Shown here: piece by piece, positions 16,317 to 22,648 of the stretch | Position numbering within the stretch: position 1 is the first letter of the stretch | Layout: each line of letters opens with the position of its first letter | DNA from: DSAD01 sp036825155 | GTDB lineage: Bacteria; Desulfobacterota; Desulfomonilia; UBA1062 | Direction: 5' to 3' | Assembly: GCA_036825155.1 (NCBI GenBank) | Contig: DAISYU010000044.1 | Location: 1-24,023, forward strand | DNA length: 24,023 nt | Position numbers and translations under genes: made by a program | Notes under the pieces: model-generated | Databases searched by the model: none | What the model was told of the DNA's origin: nothing | The model's input: only the letters and a program-made list of their open reading frames with translations

Positions 16317-16775
16317 TCAGGGCATGGCAAATTCGGTTTCCGGGTGTCTTACAGTAAGCACCGGGCAGGAAGCTTTTTTCACCACCTTTTCAGCAGTATG
16401 GCCGAACAGGACATGTTTGAGACCGGTGCGACCGTGTGATCCGATGACGATCAGATCGATGTTTTCTTTTTTTGCAAACTGAATGATTTCATAAAACGGC
16501 ACACCATGGAGGATATAGGTGCCGCAGGGGATCTCCGAAGGGACCATATCCGCCATCATGTCTTCGAGTCTTTTAGCGGCGTTCTCTTCGAATTCCACAT
16601 AGAGCTGGGGGAGAATACTAGGGCTGAGGTTATACTCTGAGAACTCTGTAAAGTCCTGGAGGACATGGAGTAAATACAGCCGGGCCTTGAGTACCCTGTT
16701 CAAATCCACCGCATAATTCAATGCGTAACGGGCAGACTCGCTGAAATCTGTAGGAACGAGAATTCTCTTAACCAT
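16317..16775 (-). CDS. Universal stress protein (UspA family)
   Basis: A 152-residue single-domain Usp. The N-terminus MVKRILVPTDFSESARYALNYAVDL and the C-terminal ATP-loop IGSHGRTGLKHVLFGHTAEKVVKKASCPVLTV are diagnostic. The loop follows GxxG-9x-G but has histidine (GHT) where many ATP-binding members have serine or threonine directly after the last glycine, so nucleotide binding is likely but slightly altered. Usp proteins are cytoplasmic dimers acting in stress survival. The ATG at 16773-16775 lacks a strong ribosome binding site. The gene stands alone, divergent from the lipoprotein gene, and its stop codon abuts the repeat. Confidence 0.93.
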   Translation of the reverse strand: MVKRILVPTDFSESARYALNYAVDLNRVLKARLYLLHVLQDFTEFSEYNLSPSILPQLYVEFEENAAKRLEDMMADMVPSEIPCGTYILHGVPFYEIIQFAKKENIDLIVIGSHGRTGLKHVLFGHTAEKVVKKASCPVLTVRHPETEFAMP

Positions 16776-16848
16776 AATTAATTAAGTAACGTCGAACCCT
16801 CCGGAGTCAATACCTCCGCTGCTTGCGTTTATAGGGACAACCTAGTAT

Positions 16849-17421
16849 ATGTGGCCACATATGAGGCATTGTGCTTGGGTCCTTATCTTTACACTCATCC
16901 TGGGATGTGCATCTCTGAGAGTTTCTGCCCCTGAGTATTATCCCTTTCGAGCGGAGTTCAGTGCTGCCGCAGTGATAGGTGGAGAGGATTTCCATGTCTA
17001 CGGGGCACTCCTGATAAAATCGGATACCGAAGGGGTTGCGCAGATCTATGGTCCGGCAGGCTTTACAGTCTTTACACTCGACATGAAAGACGGAGTTCTG
17101 ACAGTACTCGATACCTGGGGCAGGAAGCTGTATCAATATTCGATCCCCGTCGAGGATGTTGTCGGGCTTATCGCAGGTACGCCACCGCGGGACAGGTATA
17201 TTTTCAAGAGGAAATCCGGTGATGACCTCAAGGTGACGTATACGTGGGGATCAGTCATTCTGGAAGAGAGCATGATCCCGAAGGAGATCCATGTCAGGGG
17301 TGATACAAGGCTCGATGTGTTCTTCGATAGTGAGGATAATACATTGACATTGCTGATTATCTACGGTTCTGATACATTGAGGATCTCATTAAAGATTAAA
17401 GAGGGAGGAAGGTGGCTCTAG
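16849..17421 (+). CDS. Predicted lipoprotein, possibly LolB-like fold
   Basis: A 190-residue protein with a short hydrophobic signal (WVLIFTLILGCASL) and a lipobox ending ILGC, with the modified cysteine at residue 20. The mature part is rich in alternating beta-strands (FRAEFSAAAVIGG, VAQIYGPAGFTVFTLDMKDG, LDVFFDSEDNTLTLLIIYG), resembling LolA/LolB-type half-barrel lipoproteins; this is a fold impression, not an identification. It would be processed by Lgt and anchored in a membrane facing the periplasm. The first ATG (16849) lies in a 16-bp palindrome, ATATGTGG-CCACATAT (16847-16862); an alternative ATG at 16861 would shorten the signal by four residues. Confidence 0.75.
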   Translation: MWPHMRHCAWVLIFTLILGCASLRVSAPEYYPFRAEFSAAAVIGGEDFHVYGALLIKSDTEGVAQIYGPAGFTVFTLDMKDGVLTVLDTWGRKLYQYSIPVEDVVGLIAGTPPRDRYIFKRKSGDDLKVTYTWGSVILEESMIPKEIHVRGDTRLDVFFDSEDNTLTLLIIYGSDTLRISLKIKEGGRWL

Positions 17422-17458
17422 ACATCTTCCGTCTTATAACAGGGGATGTGGTGAATAT

Positions 17459-17791
17459 ATGATCGTAATGAAATGTCCAACATGCGGGAAAAAGGTGGTA
17501 TGGGATGATTTCCAACCAACGGACATCAGGTGTCCTGGCTGCGGGGAAGGGCTCAATGTCCATACCTCCCTTAAAAAGAATATAGAGCTGCGGGAACTTA
17601 CAGAGGGGAAAAAGCTTCGCTACTGTCCACATTGCAATGGCATCGTCTCGAGAAGATGGTTCATCAGATGCCCTCACTGCAATTACTGGCTCTTCGGTCC
17701 TGCTTCTTTTCACGGAAACTGGCCCTTTGTCCTGGCACTGGCACTGATATATCTTTCATTCACCTTATACTATGTACTCTACATTCACTGA
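17459..17791 (+). CDS. Double zinc-ribbon protein with C-terminal membrane helix
   Basis: A 110-residue protein. Four CxxC pairs are visible: CPTC and CPGC in the N-terminal ribbon, CPHC and CPHC in the second. They are followed by one strongly hydrophobic helix, WPFVLALALIYLSFTLYYVLYI (about 88-109). The topology suggests a membrane-tethered cytoplasmic zinc ribbon. The ATG at 17459 follows GGTG by 5 bases; an internal ATG three codons on is equally possible. The stop of the lipoprotein gene is 37 bases upstream and the release-factor-like gene starts 73 bases downstream. Function unknown. Confidence 0.75.
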   Translation: MIVMKCPTCGKKVVWDDFQPTDIRCPGCGEGLNVHTSLKKNIELRELTEGKKLRYCPHCNGIVSRRWFIRCPHCNYWLFGPASFHGNWPFVLALALIYLSFTLYYVLYIH

Positions 17792-17864
17792 TTGCGGTTG
17801 ATTCATATTTGCGCTAATAAGACTATGTAGAAAAATACACTCTGTACGAGATAAGGCGCTTAAC

Positions 17865-18242
17865 GTGACCAATCCGTTCATCTCACCTGAGAAGAAAAAG
17901 ATTCTTGAAGACAGGATGAGAGACCTGGGGATAGAAGAGAAGGATATTGAAGAGAAGTTTATCCATGCCCAGGGAAGGGGAGGACAGAAGGTCAATAAAT
18001 CTTCCAGCTGTGTGTATCTCAAGCACATTCCCACCGGTATCGAGGTAAAATGTCAGAAAGCCAGGACACAGGCCATGAACCGATTTTTTGCCAGACGTAT
18101 CCTGTCGGACAAAGTAGAAGAGATCCTGCACGGGCATGCATCCTCTACAGAGAAGAAGACAGAGCGGATTCGCAGGCAGAAAAACAAGCGTGCACGAAGG
18201 GCGAAAGAAAAATATATTTCTGGAGAAGAAAACAATCCTTAA
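17865..18242 (+). CDS. Peptide-chain-release-factor-like GGQ protein
   Basis: A 125-residue single-domain protein with the peptidyl-tRNA hydrolysis motif GGQ (39-41) in FIHAQGRGGQKVNKSSSCVYL, followed by a lysine/arginine-rich tail (KKTERIRRQKNKRARRAKEKY). It lacks the codon-recognition domains of RF1/RF2. This is the architecture of the ArfB/YaeJ and C12orf65-like group, which release peptides from stalled or split ribosomes using the basic tail to enter the ribosome. It lacks the typical ArfB C-terminus, so I place it among RF-like proteins without choosing. The start is GTG at 17865, with AAGG 8 bases upstream. Confidence 0.88.
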   Translation: MTNPFISPEKKKILEDRMRDLGIEEKDIEEKFIHAQGRGGQKVNKSSSCVYLKHIPTGIEVKCQKARTQAMNRFFARRILSDKVEEILHGHASSTEKKTERIRRQKNKRARRAKEKYISGEENNP

Positions 18243-18321
18243 GGAAAATAATAAGTTGACGATACCTGAAAGTATGATCGCATAGCAACATGATACCTAA
18301 CCACAACAAAAGGATATGCGT

Positions 18322-19134
18322 ATGGAAAAGTCTGATTCATACCTGATGGAACACCCTGACGAGGCATTGAGGCTTGATATCAAAACCAATCCTGAAGAAG
18401 TCAGAAGACAGGCGCGGATGTGCGGCATTGGACCGGGGGCACGTGTCCTCGACGCTGGCTGCGGCTCCGGCAAGACCACATCCATCCTGCACGAACTGGT
18501 ACAGCCGGGCGGTGATGTTGTCGGGGTAGACTTTGCAGGGGACCGGATAGCGTATGCAAGAAAGCACTACGGCGGATCCAGCGGTATCGAGTTTCATCAG
18601 ATGGATCTTAGAGATTCCCTCGATTCTCTCGGACAGTTTGATTTCATATGGATGCGGTTTATTCTGGAGCATTATCTCGATGGTGCCCTGGACATCATTA
18701 AAAACGTAACTGATTGCCTGAAACCGGATGGCCGTATATGTTTGCTCGATCTTGATTACAATTGTCTCAGTCACTATCCCATGAATCCTGAATTGGAATC
18801 GACCTTGAAGAGACTCATTGGTATGATGGCAGAGAAATATAACTTCGACCCATATGTAGGCAGGAAACTCTATACCTACCTCTATGATCTCGGATTCCGT
18901 GATATCCAGGTTGACCTCATCTCTCACCATCTTATTTACGGCGAGCTGAATTCGAGTGATGACTTCAACTGGATCAGGAAGGTGGAGATGGCATCTATAA
19001 AGGCGAAAAGACTCTTCCAGGACTATCAGGGAGGCTATAGTGCCTTTTTACATGACTTCAAGGCCTTTTTCAAGGATCCGAGGAGGTTTACCTATACGCC
19101 GATCATGATCTGCAGAGGGAAGAAGCCTTTATAA
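18322..19134 (+). CDS. SAM-dependent class I methyltransferase
   Basis: A 270-residue Rossmann-type methyltransferase. Motif I is VLDAGCGSG (about 42-50), the acidic end of beta-2 is VVGVDFAGDRIAYARKHY, motif II-like DLRDSL, and motif IV-like FDFIWMRFILEHYLD. A C-terminal part of about 110 residues without recognised motifs would provide substrate binding. I chose the ATG at 18322 because AAGGA is 7 bases upstream; the ATG at 18316 is only one base from that site. Substrate is unknown. It is the last GC-rich gene (42/60 G+C in 18421-18480) before the AT-rich block. Confidence 0.85.
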   Translation: MEKSDSYLMEHPDEALRLDIKTNPEEVRRQARMCGIGPGARVLDAGCGSGKTTSILHELVQPGGDVVGVDFAGDRIAYARKHYGGSSGIEFHQMDLRDSLDSLGQFDFIWMRFILEHYLDGALDIIKNVTDCLKPDGRICLLDLDYNCLSHYPMNPELESTLKRLIGMMAEKYNFDPYVGRKLYTYLYDLGFRDIQVDLISHHLIYGELNSSDDFNWIRKVEMASIKAKRLFQDYQGGYSAFLHDFKAFFKDPRRFTYTPIMICRGKKPL

Positions 19135-19175
19135 TAAAATCAAATAATTCAGCAACTAATGGAGACCTAACAGCT

Positions 19176-20012
19176 ATGAACCTAAATTATGCAGACTGGA
19201 AGAATCAGCATAGATCAGTATTGGAAACTTTCCCGGAGAAAAAAGTAGTCATGTTATATACAGGAGGAAAGGACAGTTCCGTTATCCTTTCCTTTCTCCT
19301 CAAAGCATCGGAAGAATTCGGTTTTGAATTTGAAACAAGTGTTGCAACATATCCAAACCATGTTTTCCCCGATGCAGACAAACAAGAACTTGATAGATAC
19401 TGGCGTTCACGTGGGATAGCTATTCAGTGGCATGATGTGAACTCCTCGGATGAACTTCTTGAAGCAGCGGTACAAGACGGTAAAAATCCATGCCGTGTTT
19501 GTCAAAAGACAAAGAGAGCATATCTTTTTGAATACTTGAAGAGGGTTGAACAGAACAATAAAGATAAACATATTGTTGTCATCTTCAGTTTTACCCTGTG
19601 GGATCTGGTTAGCTACTCTATAGAATACCTGATTAGCGGGGTTTATGGTCATAAGGACAGCAGCAATACCCGCAGTGATAAGAACACGGAAGAAAGATTC
19701 ACCCAAACATCTCAACGTTTTTACCCTTTAATAGAACTCAAGGACGGGCTTACCATCTTCAAGCCTTTGCTCAAGTATAATAATCAGGAAATACTCAAGA
19801 TAGTATCAGAAGAGCAGATCCCGTTATCGAGTGTTGAATGCACGTATAAAGATTTCACACCGAAACGTAAGTTATTCGAATACTATGATCAAACGAATGC
19901 TTTTTTCGATTACGATAGTGTCCTGGAATATGTGAAGCACAGTTTTAAGTTGAATGAGGTATCTTTTTATACTGACAAGAAAAAGATCGATTTCATCAAG
20001 AATATGATATAA
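19176..20012 (+). CDS. PP-loop ATPase, TtcA/TilS-like
   Basis: A 278-residue N-type ATP pyrophosphatase. The PP-loop is YTGGKDSS (28-35), with threonine where SGGKDS is usual. NPCRVCQKTKRAYLFEYLK (C106, C109) resembles the CxxC segment of TtcA-type tRNA thiolases, but the second cysteine pair of TtcA is represented by a single C222 (VECTYKDFTPKR). Such proteins adenylate a substrate, often a tRNA base, before sulfur or amine transfer. The start ATG has GGAGA 10 bases upstream. The gene opens the AT-rich block (23/60 G+C in 19321-19380) and is adjacent to signalling genes. It could be a divergent tRNA modification enzyme or an enzyme acting on another molecule. Confidence 0.75.
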   Translation: MNLNYADWKNQHRSVLETFPEKKVVMLYTGGKDSSVILSFLLKASEEFGFEFETSVATYPNHVFPDADKQELDRYWRSRGIAIQWHDVNSSDELLEAAVQDGKNPCRVCQKTKRAYLFEYLKRVEQNNKDKHIVVIFSFTLWDLVSYSIEYLISGVYGHKDSSNTRSDKNTEERFTQTSQRFYPLIELKDGLTIFKPLLKYNNQEILKIVSEEQIPLSSVECTYKDFTPKRKLFEYYDQTNAFFDYDSVLEYVKHSFKLNEVSFYTDKKKIDFIKNMI

Positions 20013-20087
20013 TTTATGATACTTAGATCCCGGATATATCTTAGACATTCAGTCTAGAACCGACCGAAAGGAATTATTAGGGTTGGT

Positions 20088-20192
20088 ATGACTATGTTCT
20101 TCATGACTTTAGAACATGAAGTGAATGAAGAAGAAACGAAAAGGCTGATTCAATGTTGTCACGAAGACTCTCAGGTGGAAACTAACAGATAA
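20088..20192 (+). CDS. Candidate 34-residue small protein
   Basis: In the 243-base space between the PP-loop and PilZ genes an ATG at 20088, preceded by AGGG at a short distance, opens a frame of 34 codons ending TAA. The peptide begins MTMFFMTLEHEVNEEE and has a charged middle and a CC pair. Two further in-frame ATGs lie within six codons. No family is recognised. It may be a real small gene, a leader peptide or chance. A small inverted repeat, TAGAC-n5-GTCTA, lies just upstream at 20042-20056. Confidence 0.25.
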   Translation: MTMFFMTLEHEVNEEETKRLIQCCHEDSQVETNR

Positions 20193-20255
20193 TTCACATC
20201 ATGATGACGGTATTCATGCCCAGATCATAGACATCACCTTTAGGAAGGACATACT

Positions 20256-22382
20256 ATGGATATCGAGAACACCTTAGATGAAAACAAGAGAACAGGAATA
20301 CAGACAGCAGAACCGACAGGATCTCAGCAGATTTCGATGATCCCTTTTACCCGACGAGATCTTATAACTCAATCATCAAAAAACCTGAAACAGAAGACTT
20401 TTCTGAATAGTGTCAATCATGTTCATTTCATGTGCGGTCAGATTTTTGCGAATATAGTACATACAGTGACGAACCAGGAGTATCTTATCAGGGTAACCCC
20501 GGAACCTTGTCGCGGTACTGAGATAACATGCGCTCTTCCGGAAAATATTCCTTGTGGCACCAATGAACTTGAACTGAAGACTCTGCTCATCGATGATGGA
20601 AAGATTATATCAGTCATGCCGGTAGAAACCATAAGCTTAAACAGCTCCTCTTTTAAGGCAAGGATTCAGGAGAAGGGATATATTTTCAGTGAACGGAATG
20701 GAAAGAGATTCCGGTGCAGTTTTGTTACTGCAACTATCAAGCAGGAAGAAAATGTTATCGAAGGAATTCTTGATGATTTTAATCCCAATGGATTAAAGAT
20801 AGTACCCAATGATTCTTTTGAAACCTGGATTGTGAAAATCGATTTGTCAAAGAATCTGAATATCGATTTGTATCGGCAGGAACAATGTGTATTCTCAGGA
20901 CCATGCAGATGCATACGTAAAGAGGATGAAGGAAACGCAGTCATTCTGGAGCCTTTAAATATTGAATGGAGTATATATAAGGGCATATATATAGGGAAAA
21001 AAAATCGTAATCCACGTCTGAATCTTGTCCCCTCACCAAAGATAACCTTCGACCATCCATTTATCAGAAACAGAGTGACATATGACATTTCGGACATTAC
21101 ATCCTCGGGTTTTTCTATACATGAGAGGATAGATCAATCATTCTTGATGCCGGGAATGATTATAAAGGATATGGACATTGTTCATGCCGGCGAGATAACC
21201 CTCAGATGTGATGCTCAAATAGTATATGCGAAGAAACGGGATAATCGCACATTAAGATTTGGATTTGCGATCCTGGATATAGAGGTAAAAACATACAACA
21301 GACTGTTCAATATTCTTTCAAACGCAGAGGATCCCAACGCCCAGATTTCTTACGAGGTTGAAATGAACGCTCTGTGGGACTTCTTCTTCGAATCAGGATT
21401 CTTTTATCCTGAGAAATATCTCTGCATAAGTAGATACAAAGAGGAATTCAAGAATACTTATGAAAAGCTCTATCATAATTGTCAGGAGATTTTTGCCAGT
21501 ATTACCTACCAGGAGAATGGTAAAATTTATGGACATGTTTCCCTCATCAAGGCGTATGAAAAGACCTGGATGGTTCATCATCTTGCAGCAAAACATATGG
21601 GAAGAAAACGCACGGGTTTATTTGTGCTGAATCAAATATTGAATTATCTTGATGGTTTTTATCGTATGCCTTCCATCGGGATGAAATATTTGATCTTCTA
21701 TTTCCGGCCTGAAAACAAATTCCCGGATTTCTTTTTTGGCGATGCATGCAGATCATATAATCAGCCCACTCGCTGCTCAATGGATATTTTTGCCCACCTT
21801 ACTCTGGATCTTCTTCCTCAAACCTCTGATATGCCGGATGGATGGTCAATCAGAATAAGCTCTCCTGAAGACATAGAGGAAATGAAGAAATCATACGAGC
21901 AGATATCCGGGGGACTCATGATAGATGCATTCTGCCTGGATACTGAGGATTGTGAAGAGAAGTCTCTTGAAACAGTATATGCTGAGAAAGGACTGAATCG
22001 AAAATATAATTGTCATACCCTCATCTGCAACGATGAGAGAAAGGCATATTTGATTGCTGACCACTCCAACAAGGGCATTAATCTGTCCGAACTCTTGAAT
22101 AGCGTTAAAGTGTTTGTGCCGGATGCGGAATCTGTACCCTGGAATGTCATGCACCATGCCATCTCAAAATGTGGTCATGATTACGGAACGAAAAACATAA
22201 CGCTACACGTATTTCCCTGTGAATATCTGGATTCTGTAGGAGTTAACTATGAAAAAAGATACAATATGTGGGTTCTTGATGTACGGTATATCGATCAGAT
22301 CATTGATTATATCAAACAAAAATATCGTTTCACCCTTTTGAAGATGGCCAAGAGTTTTCTCAAGGATCTCTTTAGAAAATAA
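20256..22382 (+). CDS. PilZ-like protein with C-terminal GNAT-like region
   Basis: A 708-residue soluble protein. Two PilZ-like segments are seen: RNGKR (147-151) followed by DFNPNG (174-179), the RxxxR and D/NxSxxG pattern with Asn for Ser; then KNRNPR (249-254) with DITSSG (280-285), where the first arginine is lost and Ser becomes Thr. PilZ domains bind c-di-GMP. The C-terminal half (about 370-690) looks like one or two GNAT acyltransferase folds: a central strand-loop-helix IYGHVSLIKAYEKTWMVHHLAAKHMGRKRTG (423-453), then GWSIRISSPEDIEEMKKSYEQIS (529-551), a typical GNAT opening. Catalysis is unproven. The start has AAGGA 6 bases upstream. Composition is AT-rich (17/60 G+C in 21421-21480). 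It is transcribed towards the sensor gene. Confidence 0.7.
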   Translation: MDIENTLDENKRTGIQTAEPTGSQQISMIPFTRRDLITQSSKNLKQKTFLNSVNHVHFMCGQIFANIVHTVTNQEYLIRVTPEPCRGTEITCALPENIPCGTNELELKTLLIDDGKIISVMPVETISLNSSSFKARIQEKGYIFSERNGKRFRCSFVTATIKQEENVIEGILDDFNPNGLKIVPNDSFETWIVKIDLSKNLNIDLYRQEQCVFSGPCRCIRKEDEGNAVILEPLNIEWSIYKGIYIGKKNRNPRLNLVPSPKITFDHPFIRNRVTYDISDITSSGFSIHERIDQSFLMPGMIIKDMDIVHAGEITLRCDAQIVYAKKRDNRTLRFGFAILDIEVKTYNRLFNILSNAEDPNAQISYEVEMNALWDFFFESGFFYPEKYLCISRYKEEFKNTYEKLYHNCQEIFASITYQENGKIYGHVSLIKAYEKTWMVHHLAAKHMGRKRTGLFVLNQILNYLDGFYRMPSIGMKYLIFYFRPENKFPDFFFGDACRSYNQPTRCSMDIFAHLTLDLLPQTSDMPDGWSIRISSPEDIEEMKKSYEQISGGLMIDAFCLDTEDCEEKSLETVYAEKGLNRKYNCHTLICNDERKAYLIADHSNKGINLSELLNSVKVFVPDAESVPWNVMHHAISKCGHDYGTKNITLHVFPCEYLDSVGVNYEKRYNMWVLDVRYIDQIIDYIKQKYRFTLLKMAKSFLKDLFRK

Positions 22383-22409
22383 ACGATATCAACAAGATGA
22401 GGAGAGCCT

Positions 22410-22526
22410 ATGATAAAGCTCCGGCCACTTTTCCTTAATCATACTGTAGTGAATTGAATCCTGGATTTTTACCTTGTAAAACTCACGAAAAAGGAGATTG
22501 AACAACTTTATAAGAGCCTCTTGTAA
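22410..22526 (+). pseudogene. Short reading frame interrupted by TGA
   Basis: An ATG at 22410, with GGAG 5 bases upstream, opens a 15-codon frame (MIKLRPLFLNHTVVN) stopped by TGA at 22455-22457. The same frame then continues for 22 codons (ILDFYLVKLTKKEIEQLYKSLL) to TAA at 22524-22526. The second part reads like a genuine helical tail. This may be the eroded remnant of a small gene, two unrelated stretches, or a leader peptide for the sensor gene. I see no convincing selenocysteine insertion element. The remaining intergenic bases to 22648 hold nothing I can name. Confidence 0.25.
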
Positions 22527-22648
22527 AAATCTCAAAATAGAACTAAATTTTAATTACCAAAACAACGATAGTATTCTTAAATGACTCAACACGCCAAATA
22601 TTAATCGCGATAGAGGCCTACGAGAAATATTTGGGGGAGATATCCAGC

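Noticed and set aside
22455..22457. In-frame TGA as a selenocysteine codon
   Set aside because: No stable stem-loop of the bacterial SECIS type is visible just downstream and the peptide fits no selenoprotein family I know.
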